This document shows positions 1 through 9,013 of a stretch of 64,000 nucleotides of DNA, one piece after another. Below the pieces are notes generated by a model. That model did not search any database and was not told where the DNA came from. It was given only the letters and a program-made list of their open reading frames with translations. Numbering within the stretch: the first letter of the stretch is position 1; every line of letters begins with the position of its first letter. The translations under genes and the position numbers were made by a program. Origin of the DNA: Marinomonas flavescens (GTDB lineage: Bacteria; Pseudomonadota; Gammaproteobacteria; Pseudomonadales; Marinomonadaceae); the NCBI RefSeq assembly GCF_004352835.1, contig NZ_SJSB01000011.1, forward strand, positions 1-64,000, in the 5' to 3' direction.

Positions 1-114
1 AAGAGCGTGCTGACCGTGTTGGCTTACTTAGTAAGCTAGACATCGTCTTCGTTGTTGTGAAGCGTTGTCCGTGTCAGCGAGGGCGTATATTAAGGATCTA
101 CAGATTTAGTGCAA
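1..114 (-). promoter_or_regulatory. rRNA-operon promoter and leader, cut by the left edge
   Basis: Read on the minus strand, a -35 TTGCAC (109-114) and a -10 TAATAT (87-92) are separated by 16 bp. A GC-rich discriminator (ACGCCCTCG) follows, as in stringently controlled stable-RNA promoters, and A/T-rich tracts lie upstream. The leader contains the palindrome GCTTACTTAGTAAGC and runs off the edge as CGCTCTT, which matches the start of an antitermination boxA (consensus TGCTCTTTAACA). A 16S rRNA gene should therefore begin shortly left of the window. The promoter elements and partial boxA are seen; the rRNA operon itself is inferred. The plus-strand open frame over the same bases (3-184) is best seen as a by-product of the leader. 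Confidence 0.7.
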
Positions 115-183
115 CCCTTTTCCGAGAAAAAAGTGGTTTTATCGCGATTAATTTAAAAGAAACGATAGATAGGTCAATTAACT

Positions 184-223
184 AACAAAAAAGCCCATTA
201 CCTGTACAAATAATGGGCTTTTT
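184..223 (-). terminator. Terminator of the polyamine-type ABC operon
   Basis: A perfect 10-bp inverted repeat AAGCCCATTA (191-200) / TAATGGGCTT (211-220) encloses a 10-nt loop. Runs of A on the left and T on the right let it work in both directions. It follows the last gene of the minus-strand operon. Confidence 0.85.
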
Positions 224-251
224 ATAGTGAATCCAGTCAAGCTTTGACGTT

Positions 252-1049
252 TTAGGACTTTATTGATTGTTCTCGTCGGCGCTTAACTTCATATACGATA
301 GCAAAAATCACGGTAATAGAGATCATCACCAAGCCTAAAGCATTTACCGCAGGTGTTAGTCCCGTCCTCACCTTAGAAGCGATATACACGGTTAACGTTG
401 TATCGTAACCTTTTACAAACAACGTCGTATTGTAGTTCTCAAAAGACTGAAGGAAGGCAATACCCGCTGCGGAAATTATCGCCGGCTTAAGATATGGCAA
501 TAAGATACGACGAAATGCCTGCCATTGTGTTGCTCCAAGACTCAGCGCCGCATTTTCTAAGGTGCGATCAAAGCGTTGCAAACGAGCTAAAACCATCAAC
601 ATCACATAGGCTGCAATAAAAGTAGTTTGTGCAATCACCGTCAGCATAATACCGCCAGTCACCGAGAATCGTTTCCAAAAGATCAATGTAGAAATACCAA
701 TAATAACGCCCGGCGTTAATAATGGAGACATCATGATTGCATATAATAGTGTCTTACCTTTGCCTTGTACCGTCGAAAGAAACAACGCACAACAAATACC
801 GATAGGTACTGCAACCAGTAGAACACCAATCGCGACAACTACACTAATCCACAAGGCATGCCACATTTGATCATCTTGTGCCAAGGCCTTAAACCATTTT
901 AAGGTCGCTCCCTTCCATGGAGAGATGGTTGGAAAGCGACTATTATTAAACGTCGCCAAGCCCATAATAATGAGCGGTGTGAATAAGTATAAGAAAAAGA
1001 CCCCAATATAGAAACGAACACCAAGCCGCATAATTGTTTCAGACTTCAT
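252..1049 (-). CDS. ABC transporter permease, spermidine/putrescine type (PotC/PotI-like)
   Basis: This 265-residue inner-membrane permease is the second channel subunit of an importer of the PotABCD/PotFGHI class. It has about six hydrophobic segments. The cytoplasmic EAA loop is visible near residues 163-182 (ENAALSLGATQWQAFRRILL), the docking site for the ATPase. The start codon overlaps the stop of the preceding permease gene by four bases (ATGA), so translation is probably coupled. It is the last gene of the operon binding protein-ATPase-permease-permease and is followed by a strong terminator. The exact substrate (putrescine, spermidine or another cationic amine) cannot be read from this subunit. 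Confidence 0.9.
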   Translation of the reverse strand: MKSETIMRLGVRFYIGVFFLYLFTPLIIMGLATFNNSRFPTISPWKGATLKWFKALAQDDQMWHALWISVVVAIGVLLVAVPIGICCALFLSTVQGKGKTLLYAIMMSPLLTPGVIIGISTLIFWKRFSVTGGIMLTVIAQTTFIAAYVMLMVLARLQRFDRTLENAALSLGATQWQAFRRILLPYLKPAIISAAGIAFLQSFENYNTTLFVKGYDTTLTVYIASKVRTGLTPAVNALGLVMISITVIFAIVYEVKRRREQSIKS

Positions 1050-1933
1050 TTTGCAATGTCCCCCAAACCTACTTTAAAGATTCGCATCACCAAAGCAATA
1101 AAGCCAATACAGATGATCAGCAGCAAGAATGCATAGGCGGCACCTTGATTCCAGTCACCCCCTTCAAAGAACCAATTATAAATAATCTGAGTAAACCATC
1201 GACTCCCTGGTGACCCCAATATAGAAGGCACTGCATAACTACCCGCTGCCAACATAAACGTCATAATACAGCCAGTAGCGATCCCAGGCTTAGCATGAGG
1301 AATAACAACCCGCCAATGGGTACGAATCCAACCGGCTCCCAAACTACGGGCCGCCTTAACTTGATTACTATCTAAGCTTTCAATGGCATTATAAATGGGG
1401 AAAATCATAAACAGGATATAGGCGTACACCATCCCAATAAGAACACCACCATCTCCAGATAAAAACCGAATTGGTCTCTGAATAAAACCCAAAGAAAGCA
1501 ACAAGGCATTCAAAGGACCTTTATATGCCAAAATGATATACCAAGAAAAAGTGCGTAGTATTTCATTGATCCAAAAAGGAATAATCAATAATACCAAGCA
1601 CAATGCCGCTTTTTGAGGAGTGGCGACTTTTGCCAGATAAAAAGCAATTGGATAACTAACTAACAAAGTGATAGAGGTAACTAACACACTGGACCAAATC
1701 GTTTTAAAGAAAATCTTAAGGTGTATTTCATTCGTAAATAAAGTGTTGTAGTTAGCCAATGTGTAAATATCTTTTGGGCCACCAATATCGACAGGAAGCA
1801 GGTTGGGACGAAATGAGTAATCCACCATTAATAGCTGTGGAAGCACTACCATCCCAATAATCCAAATAGCAATCATGCCAATGACACCGACCGCTAGCCC
1901 ACTACCAAAGCGGGCTTTTAGCTGGTTAAACAT
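1046..1933 (-). CDS. ABC transporter permease, spermidine/putrescine type (PotB/PotH-like)
   Basis: This inner-membrane permease of 295 residues pairs with the downstream permease to form the channel. It has a long first hydrophobic segment and about five more. The EAA-type loop lies around residues 190-215 (ARSLGAGWIRTHWRVVIPHA). The ATG at 1933 is preferred because AGGAG lies about 8 bases upstream; a GTG two codons earlier is too close to that site. The gene overlaps the end of the ATPase gene by 8 bases and the next permease by 4, so the three are translationally coupled. Confidence 0.9.
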   Translation of the reverse strand: MFNQLKARFGSGLAVGVIGMIAIWIIGMVVLPQLLMVDYSFRPNLLPVDIGGPKDIYTLANYNTLFTNEIHLKIFFKTIWSSVLVTSITLLVSYPIAFYLAKVATPQKAALCLVLLIIPFWINEILRTFSWYIILAYKGPLNALLLSLGFIQRPIRFLSGDGGVLIGMVYAYILFMIFPIYNAIESLDSNQVKAARSLGAGWIRTHWRVVIPHAKPGIATGCIMTFMLAAGSYAVPSILGSPGSRWFTQIIYNWFFEGGDWNQGAAYAFLLLIICIGFIALVMRIFKVGLGDIAK

Positions 1934-3008
1934 GAGCACTTTCTCCTAAAATAATCGCATCTTCAACATTATAAGATAGCGATACATTTGCGCCTTTCAT
2001 TAAGTTTTCCGAATACTGGCGAGACTCTAACTGAATGGCCAAATTACTCCCTGCTTGGGTATTAGCATTTAAAGTAAGGTACGAACCTTCGAAATTGACT
2101 TCTTCTATTACACTTGGAATGGTTAGCATGTTTTCTTCTGCACTTAAGCGTAAATGCTCCGGGCGAATGAAGACAGTAGCTTGATCTCCAATTTTCACGG
2201 CACCCTGAACTCGGCCACATAAATGCCCCAATGGCCCACAATCCATTTCAGCAATACCATTGTTGATACTCAAGACCTTACCTACAATACTATTATTTTC
2301 ACCAACAAATGACGCTACGAAAGAAGTTTGTGGATCACGATACAAAGTAATAGGATCCGCAACTTGTTGGAGGCGCCCAGCTGACATAACGCCAACTCGA
2401 TCAGACATGGTCAAAGCCTCACCTTGGTCATGAGTAATATATATAAAAGTAATGCCTGTTTTACGCTGTATCTCTTTTAACTCAGTGCGCATGTGTTGAC
2501 GCAGTTTTAGATCTAAGGCAGAAAGAGGCTCATCGAGCAATAACACTTGTGGCTCAACAGCTAACGCCCGAGCAATAGCAATACGCTGGCGTTGTCCGCC
2601 TGAAAGCTCAGTCACTTTTTTAGCGGCACTCCCTTCTAAAGCAACTAACTCTAAAAGCCTGTCCGACGCTTTTTTTCGCTCACCTTTCGAAACACCACGA
2701 ACTTCCAGACCAAACTCAATATTTTCGGCTACGGTCATTAATGGAAATAAAGCGAGGTTTTGAAAAATCATCGATGTTGGACGTTTGTTAGCGGGGACAC
2801 CGTGCATACTTTGGCCGCCAATTTTTACATCCCCTTGAGTAGGATCTAAAAAACCACTAATCATGTTCAATATAGTCGTTTTACCGCAGCCAGATGGCCC
2901 AAGAAAACTAAAAAACTCACCAGACTCGATTTTTAAGTCAGTTTTTTGAATCGCTGTAAAATCACCAAACTCCATAACGACATTATCTAGATGAACACTG
3001 CTATCCAT
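1926..3008 (-). CDS. ABC transporter ATP-binding protein, PotA/PotG-like
   Basis: This is the ATPase that powers the polyamine-type importer, about 360 residues. In order it shows Walker A GPSGCGKTT (around residue 40), the Q-loop, the signature LSGGQRQR, Walker B VLLLDEPLSALD, the H-loop ITHDQGEAL and a C-terminal TOBE-like region from about residue 275. The ATG at 3008 is chosen because GAGAGG lies directly upstream; the ATG four codons earlier would put this Shine-Dalgarno sequence inside the gene. It is separated from the upstream binding-protein gene by a hairpin that resembles a partial terminator. Confidence 0.92.
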   Translation of the reverse strand: MDSSVHLDNVVMEFGDFTAIQKTDLKIESGEFFSFLGPSGCGKTTILNMISGFLDPTQGDVKIGGQSMHGVPANKRPTSMIFQNLALFPLMTVAENIEFGLEVRGVSKGERKKASDRLLELVALEGSAAKKVTELSGGQRQRIAIARALAVEPQVLLLDEPLSALDLKLRQHMRTELKEIQRKTGITFIYITHDQGEALTMSDRVGVMSAGRLQQVADPITLYRDPQTSFVASFVGENNSIVGKVLSINNGIAEMDCGPLGHLCGRVQGAVKIGDQATVFIRPEHLRLSAEENMLTIPSVIEEVNFEGSYLTLNANTQAGSNLAIQLESRQYSENLMKGANVSLSYNVEDAIILGESAHV

Positions 3009-3044
3009 ATTACCTCTCATTTATTTGTTATAAGTAAAGACCCT

Positions 3045-3085
3045 AAAATAAAAAAGCCCCTCGCAGCGCAACCACTGCGAGGGGC
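3045..3085 (-). terminator. Intra-operon attenuating terminator after the binding-protein gene
   Basis: An 11-bp perfect stem GCCCCTCGCAG (3056-3066) / CTGCGAGGGGC (3075-3085) with an 8-nt loop is followed, on the minus strand, by TTTTTATTTT. It lies between the binding-protein gene and its ATPase. It probably lets most transcripts stop after the binding protein, giving more binding protein than membrane components. Confidence 0.85.
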
Positions 3086-3097
3086 CTTGCTATCTGC

Positions 3098-4207
3098 TTA
3101 CGCAGACAAATAACGGTCTTGATATTCATTACGAAGTGCAACATACCAAGGTTCTTGAATTGGCCACCACCATAAGTTAGCAAGATCTTGTTTGCTATAT
3201 GATGAGTTAAAGAAATCCTTAGTGGCTTGTGGCAATAAAGCTTCTGCCCCTTTAGCCGTAGAGTTGTAACCTGTCGCTTTCACAAACATAGCGCCAGATT
3301 CGGGCGTGTAATACCAGTTAATGAATTCATAAACAGAATCAACATTATTAGCATTTTTAGGCATAACAAAACCTTCCATCCATGCTAACGCGCCTTCTTT
3401 AGGAGCACGGAAAACTACTGGTTCGCCTTCGCCACTCAATTTGAAGGCTGTGCTATCCCAAGTTTGGCCAATGATAGCGCCATTAGTCAGAAATGCACCT
3501 TGCGCCTCATTTTCAGTCGACCAAAATTGAGCAATAGAGCCCTTATGTTCAACCGCTGTTTTTAAAATAACATCAAAGTTAGCACGCATTGCTTTTTCAG
3601 TTTTGTATGAATCCAACAGAGGGAAAGGTAGCTTTCCTTGTTTTTCTAACCACAAACCAATACCAACTAATGCAGAATGCCCCCGAACGGTGACACCACC
3701 TGAATTTTCAGGTAGCCATAGGTCACCATAGCTAAGGTCTTTGCTTACTTTGGCTTCATTTTTATTGTAAGCGATCGCCTCTGTTCCCCAATCTGATGGT
3801 GCGAAATAACGCTCACCTTTCACCACACCGCCAACTTCAGAGCCTGTAATAGCGCTATCTAAACAGCCATCCCACTTAATACGCGTTTGATCAAGTGGCT
3901 GGACCAAACCGTAATCAACATAACCAGGTACACGGTCGACCGTTGGCATGATGATATCAAAGCCAGTTCCATCAGTAGCTCGTAACGAGTTCAGCAACTC
4001 ATCATTGGTGCCGTAAGGTGTGAATGTGGCATTAATGCCTGTCTTGGCTTTAAAATCAGACAGCATTTCATCTGTGATGTATCCGGCCCAAGCATAAATA
4101 CGCAGCTCTTTATTAGCCGCGATAGCTCGATTGATAGTAAAGGGTGTGGCTGCAACCGCGCCTGCGACGGAAGCACCTTTTATAAATTGGCGACGAGAAA
4201 AGGTCAT
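3098..4207 (-). CDS. Periplasmic polyamine-type binding protein with Tat signal
   Basis: This extracytoplasmic solute receptor of 369 residues belongs to the PotD/PotF class (bacterial SBP family 1/8). The N-terminus carries a twin-arginine signal, SRRQFIKG at residues 4-11, then a hydrophobic stretch and an Ala-x-Ala cleavage region near residue 30, so it is probably exported folded. The mature start ELRIYAWAGYITDEML is typical of PotD-like proteins. Start chosen from AGGAG about 10 bases upstream. It is the first gene of the transporter operon. Ligand specificity is not determined; family members bind putrescine, spermidine and some related amines. Confidence 0.88.
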   Translation of the reverse strand: MTFSRRQFIKGASVAGAVAATPFTINRAIAANKELRIYAWAGYITDEMLSDFKAKTGINATFTPYGTNDELLNSLRATDGTGFDIIMPTVDRVPGYVDYGLVQPLDQTRIKWDGCLDSAITGSEVGGVVKGERYFAPSDWGTEAIAYNKNEAKVSKDLSYGDLWLPENSGGVTVRGHSALVGIGLWLEKQGKLPFPLLDSYKTEKAMRANFDVILKTAVEHKGSIAQFWSTENEAQGAFLTNGAIIGQTWDSTAFKLSGEGEPVVFRAPKEGALAWMEGFVMPKNANNVDSVYEFINWYYTPESGAMFVKATGYNSTAKGAEALLPQATKDFFNSSYSKQDLANLWWWPIQEPWYVALRNEYQDRYLSA

Positions 4208-4580
4208 TCTAGAGCTCCTAGTAATTAGTGCAATTATGGTCTGACTTTCAGAATTTTACATAACGCCTTTAAACTAAACAGACGCCTACGCGACACGTGT
4301 TCTTTATTAAACGAGTGGTCAATAAAAACATAATACAAAATAATGACAACCATGTTACCAATAAAAGACGGCTGTTATTAAATAGGTCGCATATGATCAA
4401 AAAATGGACGCCTTTCAGCATGATACAATTTATTTCTTGATCATTCCTATATATTTACACATATTACAGCCAGAGAGCTAGCGGTTCGAATACAAACATT
4501 AATCAACTTACAATCAAAGTGTACTTTTAAAAGACCTGCCTTTATGTCAAATAACGAACATCAATGATAGAAAAATGACA
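4208..4580 (-). promoter_or_regulatory. Upstream region of the polyamine-type ABC operon with a long inverted repeat
   Basis: This AT-rich stretch without a gene precedes the binding-protein gene. It contains an inverted repeat of 13 bases with one mismatch: ATGATCAAAAAAT at 4393-4405 and ATTTCTTGATCAT at 4432-4444. The arms lie about 190-240 bases upstream of the start codon. It could be a regulator site or could form a DNA or RNA hairpin. No clear sigma-70 promoter was fixed. Confidence 0.4.
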
Positions 4581-4608
4581 AAAAAAACCAGCAAAGGAGC
4601 TGGTTTTT
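4581..4608 (-). terminator. Terminator of serA
   Basis: The stem CCAGC (4588-4592) / GCTGG (4599-4603) is extended by flanking A and T runs into a stem of about ten base pairs with a U tract on the minus strand. It lies just downstream of the serA stop. Confidence 0.8.
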
Positions 4609-4633
4609 AAATACATAAAAGGTAGATGACTCG

Positions 4634-5863
4634 TTAAAATAGAACGCGCGCTTTAACGGTTCCATCAATTTCTTTTAACTTTTCAAGAGCCATTTCACCA
4701 GCCTCTGCAGACACATCCATTACCATGTAGCCTAGTTTTTCAGTGGTTCGCAAATACTGACCAGTAATGTTGATGTCATTGTCAGAGAAAATAGCGTTAA
4801 TTTTGGACAACACACCTGGGCGGTTTTCATGAATATGCAGAATTCGATAATTGTCTGCTTGTGATGGTAGCGCCACCTCAGGGAAATTAACCGCTGCAAT
4901 CGTAGTACCCACATCCGAATATTTAATCAGTTTTTCAGCCACTTCAATGCCAATATTTTCTTGGGCTTCCATGGTGCTACCACCTATATGTGGTGTCAGG
5001 ATAACATTGTCCAAACCACGTAAAGGAGAAACGAATTCTTCAGTGTTACTTTTTGGCTCAACTGGGAATACATCAACCGCAGCTCCACTAAGATTTCCAG
5101 CCTTAATAGCATCAGCCACGGCGCCTAAATCCGCAACCGTACCACGAGAAGCATTAATGAAGATGGATCCTTTCTTCATTTTTGCCACTTCTTTAGCACC
5201 AAACATCATTTTTGTGGAGTTCGTTTCAGGCACATGCAAACTCACAACATCACAAATCGAAAGCAGCTCATTTAAACTCTTGATTTGACGAGCATTACCC
5301 AATGGTAGTTTTGTTACAATATCGTAGAAACATACGTCCATACCAAGGGATTCGGCTAAAACACTTAACTGCGTTCCGATACTACCGTAACCAATGATGC
5401 CAAGACGTTTTCCGCGAGTTTCAAAAGAACCTACAGCAGATTTAATCCAACCTCCGCGATGACAAGCCGCATTCTTTTCTGGAATGCCGCGCAACAACAA
5501 AATCGCTTGAGCAAGCACTAATTCAGCCACACTACGAGTATTTGAAAAAGGTGCATTAAAAACAACGATGCCCTTCTCGCTCGCCGCGTTCAAATCAACT
5601 TGGTTCGTACCAATACAGAAACAACCAATCGCTACTAATTTATCGGCATGCGACAGTACTTTCTCTGTTAATTGTGTGCGAGAGCGTAAACCAATGAAGT
5701 GGGCTTCTGAAATCTTTTGAATAAGATCTTCTTCAGCAAGCGCCGTCTTATGGTATTCAATATTAGTATAACCAGCGGAATGGAACGCATCTAATGCAGA
5801 CTGATGCACGCCTTCTAGTAATAAAATTTTGATTTTGTTTTTGTCTAGTGAGGTGTTGCTCAT
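4634..5863 (-). CDS. serA: D-3-phosphoglycerate dehydrogenase
   Basis: It catalyses the first step of serine synthesis, oxidation of 3-phosphoglycerate with NAD+. The 409 residues align over their length with the E. coli type (410). N-terminal region MSNTSLDKNKIKILLLEGVH matches the known start, which is why the ATG at 5863 is chosen over one 19 codons upstream. The Rossmann motif GYGSIGTQLSVLAESLGM is near residue 160, the catalytic region ASRGTVADL near 240 and HIGGST near 290. A C-terminal ACT domain (about 338-409, HIHENRPGVLSKI) is the serine-binding feedback site. It stands alone with its own terminator. Confidence 0.95.
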   Translation of the reverse strand: MSNTSLDKNKIKILLLEGVHQSALDAFHSAGYTNIEYHKTALAEEDLIQKISEAHFIGLRSRTQLTEKVLSHADKLVAIGCFCIGTNQVDLNAASEKGIVVFNAPFSNTRSVAELVLAQAILLLRGIPEKNAACHRGGWIKSAVGSFETRGKRLGIIGYGSIGTQLSVLAESLGMDVCFYDIVTKLPLGNARQIKSLNELLSICDVVSLHVPETNSTKMMFGAKEVAKMKKGSIFINASRGTVADLGAVADAIKAGNLSGAAVDVFPVEPKSNTEEFVSPLRGLDNVILTPHIGGSTMEAQENIGIEVAEKLIKYSDVGTTIAAVNFPEVALPSQADNYRILHIHENRPGVLSKINAIFSDNDINITGQYLRTTEKLGYMVMDVSAEAGEMALEKLKEIDGTVKARVLF

Positions 5864-6053
5864 GGCTCGTTCGACTTCTCTATTATGGTGGGGGGGAAAT
5901 TCACTTAAATATGTTACCACAGAACATTATGTGTCGTATTAAAGATACTGGAATGTCTTTCATTATGTTAAGAGCAAAACTAATACAAACTGCCGTTTTC
6001 TTTTTTGCTACGCATTCTTCAAAGAGCGAACAAAACAACAGCGCTACTTAGGC

Positions 6054-6082
6054 AATAAAAAAGGGACTAAAAAGCCCCCTTC
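6054..6082 (-). terminator. Terminator of trmA
   Basis: On the minus strand AAGGG and CCCTT close a short stem (6061-6065 with 6077-6081) that includes CU/AG pairs and is followed by six U residues. It lies 8-36 bases beyond the trmA stop codon. Confidence 0.7.
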
Positions 6083-6089
6083 TCAATGA

Positions 6090-7193
6090 TTACTCGCTTT
6101 CTAAGCGTTCTAAGAAAACACCTGTTTCTACATGATGCGTATAAGGGAACTGATCAAACATGGCGTAGCGAACCACTTTGTGAGTGCTCGCTAGCGCTTC
6201 TAAGTTCGCCTTCAAGGTCTCAGGATTGCAAGAAATATAAAGTATGCGATCAACCTTACGAATCAACTCAACCGTCGCGTCATCTAACCCTGCTCGTGGC
6301 GGATCTACCAACACAACAGATGGCGACAAGGCATCGACACCGGCTTGTAATAAGGTCTTCGGCAACTCAGTTTCGCCGTTCAACGCGGCCGATACATCTT
6401 CACTGGCCATTTTCACGACCTGAACATTGCTCATTCCATTTATTGCAATGTTTAGCTGGGCAGAGTTTACCGATACTTTTGATATCTCTGTGGCCACCAC
6501 ACGGTCAAATCGACGCGCTAATGGAATAGAAAAGTTACCGTTACCACAATACATTTCCAGCAAATCACCAGACAGACCTTCGGTCACATCAAGCGCCCAT
6601 TCCAACATTTTTTCACTGATACCAGCATTCGGCTGAGTGAAACTATTTTCTACTTGTTGGTAATGAAATTTCTGACCATGTACGGTCAATGTTTCCATGA
6701 CAAAATCACGGGTCAGAATTTGTTTTTTCTTACGACTGCGACCGATAAAATGACAAGCAGGGAACGCGTCACTCATTAAACGAGCTGCTTGGTTCCATTC
6801 ATCGTCAATTGGCTTATGGTAAAGCAGACTGATCAAAGCTTCGCCTGTGGTAGTCGTGAGAAAGTCCACTTGAAATAACTTGTGGCGCAACACAGGAACA
6901 TCTCGTACAGCATTAATCAATGCAGGCATCAATTCGTTAATAAGAGTCGACGCTGCTAGGAATTGATCCGTTCGAATTGGCGTTCTTGGGTCGGCCGAAT
7001 CAAACATTGCATAGTACAAATCATCGCCTTCATGCCAAATACGGAATTCGGCTCTCATTCGATAGTGAATCGGCTCACTAGCAAATATTTCCAACTCAGG
7101 TAATGACAAGTCGGCCATTAATCGAGTCAGCTCTGTATGTTTTTCTTCAAGCTGCTTTTCGTACAATTCAGGTTGGATTTGATCCGGTCTCAT
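6090..7193 (-). CDS. trmA: tRNA (uracil-5-)-methyltransferase
   Basis: This SAM-dependent enzyme makes 5-methyluridine at position 54 of the tRNA T loop. The 367 residues match the usual length of TrmA (366 in E. coli) and, unlike RlmD-type relatives, there is no N-terminal TRAM domain or iron-sulphur cluster motif. Visible motifs are QPNAGISEKML, the SAM site LLEMYCGNGNFSIPLA, VLVDPPRAGLD and SCNPETL, whose cysteine is the catalytic nucleophile. It is a single gene with its own terminator. Confidence 0.95.
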   Translation of the reverse strand: MRPDQIQPELYEKQLEEKHTELTRLMADLSLPELEIFASEPIHYRMRAEFRIWHEGDDLYYAMFDSADPRTPIRTDQFLAASTLINELMPALINAVRDVPVLRHKLFQVDFLTTTTGEALISLLYHKPIDDEWNQAARLMSDAFPACHFIGRSRKKKQILTRDFVMETLTVHGQKFHYQQVENSFTQPNAGISEKMLEWALDVTEGLSGDLLEMYCGNGNFSIPLARRFDRVVATEISKVSVNSAQLNIAINGMSNVQVVKMASEDVSAALNGETELPKTLLQAGVDALSPSVVLVDPPRAGLDDATVELIRKVDRILYISCNPETLKANLEALASTHKVVRYAMFDQFPYTHHVETGVFLERLESE

Positions 7194-7298
7194 GACACAT
7201 TCTCTTAAAAACGATGGAAACTCACCACAGTAGGCGCGGCATTATACGAGTTCCAACCAGACAAATCTAATCACTACTCTCTATCTCTGCGTACGAAC

Positions 7299-8291
7299 TC
7301 ACTTATGAGCTAAATAAGAGTCACCAAAAAGTATTTCTAAAGACAATGTGAGAGAGAATTCACCACGGTAATTCTCATCTTCTTGGTAAGTCATTTGTGG
7401 CTTAACATGCCCAATAAGCCAATTTTTATGTAACAAACGACTGTAGTCCACAAAATACAAAACGCTATCGCCTCCAGTATCTCCTCCTTCGGCTTGCAAA
7501 AAACTAAGCTGGTATAAGAGTTGATTTTTATCATTTAGCGCCTGACTGAGGAAAAAATCTTCTCGATAGTAAATCTCATCATCTTGGGCAAGCCATGTAG
7601 AACCAAAACGACCGCCATATTGAAAAGTATCACCCAGTTGATGTGCATACCCTAACTTATAACGTAGTCCAGTCCCCTCACTATAGTAAGCGAAAGCCTC
7701 TTCCTGCTGATACCATCGCCACTGTTGATACTCATGTCCTTGGGAAAATCGTGCCCGTAAAAAAGGGTTTAAAGGAAATTCTAGCAACACACCACTGTCA
7801 AAATCAGCCCCCCAACTCTTTTTGATATAACGCACTGCCGCTGACACATTTGATTTCACCGCTGAATTAACAACGCTGCTGTCTCGTGTCGCTTCACTGG
7901 TTTTATTATCGTTCGTCAAATTATCGCCATCCGACTCAATAACAAGTCGCAGCCTATTTTTAGTATTAGGTAACTTTAAACGGGCATTAAAATTGAAGAA
8001 ACCATCGACGCCATCACTACTGAATATTGGGCCAAACCGCATCCGTACATAACTTTCATTAGATTGGATACTGTTATTACCAGATAAAAAGGCGTCTATA
8101 TTACGAGACCAACTCCCTACTGTTTCTGATACCGATTGATGCGTCGCTTGCCACCAGCTGTCGCTTTCTTCTTGCGACACCTGGTGGTTTTCACCTACAT
8201 AGTTAGCGCTGTCGTCACCCTTTTCCGCAAAGACCGAAAAAGACAATAGAAGACAACCTGACAGAAGAATAGCGTCCTTGCAATATGCCAT
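7299..8291 (-). CDS. Putative outer-membrane protein of unknown function
   Basis: I do not recognise this 330-residue protein with certainty. A signal peptide is evident (hydrophobic residues about 8-22, cleavage likely after VFA at 22). The mature part is rich in alternating polar and aromatic residues. It has recurring beta-strand-like stretches such as YVRMRFGPIFSSDGV and KNRLRLVIESDG, and strands near the C-terminus (EFSLTLSLEILFG), as in outer-membrane barrels, but it lacks a terminal aromatic residue (ends AHK). The start is only 4 bases after the mtnN stop, so the two are probably cotranscribed. No catalytic motif is seen. Confidence 0.65.
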   Translation of the reverse strand: MAYCKDAILLSGCLLLSFSVFAEKGDDSANYVGENHQVSQEESDSWWQATHQSVSETVGSWSRNIDAFLSGNNSIQSNESYVRMRFGPIFSSDGVDGFFNFNARLKLPNTKNRLRLVIESDGDNLTNDNKTSEATRDSSVVNSAVKSNVSAAVRYIKKSWGADFDSGVLLEFPLNPFLRARFSQGHEYQQWRWYQQEEAFAYYSEGTGLRYKLGYAHQLGDTFQYGGRFGSTWLAQDDEIYYREDFFLSQALNDKNQLLYQLSFLQAEGGDTGGDSVLYFVDYSRLLHKNWLIGHVKPQMTYQEDENYRGEFSLTLSLEILFGDSYLAHK

Positions 8292-8295
8292 TTAA

Positions 8296-8994
8296 CTAAT
8301 CAGCCTTAAGCATTTGCTGAATCATCAAAGAGGAGTTTTCTGCCGCTAGTTTCAGGTATTCATCAAAGCTTTGAGGCGACTCTTTACCCGCGATATCAGA
8401 CAATGAACGAACAACAACAAAAGGCGTTCCAAATTTAAAGCACACTTGTGCAACCGCCGCCGCTTCCATCTCAGCGGCAATCATTTTCGGAAACAACGCT
8501 CTAACCGCTTCTACTCGCACTGGGTCATTCATAAAGCTATCACCCGTACCAATCAAGCCTACTTTGGCTTTGACACGGTTAACCGCTTGGACAGCAGCTT
8601 GCGCTTGCTTGATCAATACCGCATCCGCTTCATAAGTAGCTGGCATGCTTGGTACTTGACCCATAGGATAGCCAAACGCGGTCACATCAACATCATGATG
8701 TACAACGTGATCGGAAATCACTACATCTCCAACGCTTAGCTCTTCTGCAAAACCACCAGCAGAGCCAATATTGATAACGTATTCTGGAGAAAATTTTGAC
8801 AGCAATAGCGTGGTCGACAAAGCCGCATTGACTTTACCAATGCCAGATTGCAGAAGCACCACGTCTTTTCCCTCAAACTGACCGATGAAAAAATCACAAC
8901 CCGCAACACTCTCTTTGCGCACATCGTCCATCCAAGATTTAATAACGGTCACTTCTTCATCCATTGCACCGATTAAACCAATCACCTTACTCAT
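8296..8994 (-). CDS. mtnN: 5'-methylthioadenosine/S-adenosylhomocysteine nucleosidase
   Basis: It hydrolyses methylthioadenosine and S-adenosylhomocysteine to adenine and the thioribose products, relieving product inhibition of SAM-dependent reactions and feeding AI-2 synthesis (Pfs/LuxS route). The 232 residues match the family. GAMDEEV near residue 10 holds the catalytic glutamate, EMEAAAVAQVC holds the substrate-binding glutamate near 175, and SLSDIAG holds the catalytic aspartate near 199. AGGAG precedes the ATG. Its location directly after a LuxPQ-like receptor pair is noteworthy because its product pathway leads to AI-2, but adjacency alone is not evidence of a shared role. Confidence 0.95.
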   Translation of the reverse strand: MSKVIGLIGAMDEEVTVIKSWMDDVRKESVAGCDFFIGQFEGKDVVLLQSGIGKVNAALSTTLLLSKFSPEYVINIGSAGGFAEELSVGDVVISDHVVHHDVDVTAFGYPMGQVPSMPATYEADAVLIKQAQAAVQAVNRVKAKVGLIGTGDSFMNDPVRVEAVRALFPKMIAAEMEAAAVAQVCFKFGTPFVVVRSLSDIAGKESPQSFDEYLKLAAENSSLMIQQMLKAD

Positions 8995-9013
8995 TTATTT
9001 CTCCTACAGACGT

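Noticed and set aside
3..184. Open plus-strand frame entering from the left edge
   Set aside because: It overlaps an rRNA-type promoter, discriminator and partial boxA on the minus strand, and the peptide resembles no protein I know.
6086..6529. 147-residue plus-strand frame opposite trmA
   Set aside because: It lies fully inside trmA on the other strand, with no ribosome site and no protein-like pattern.
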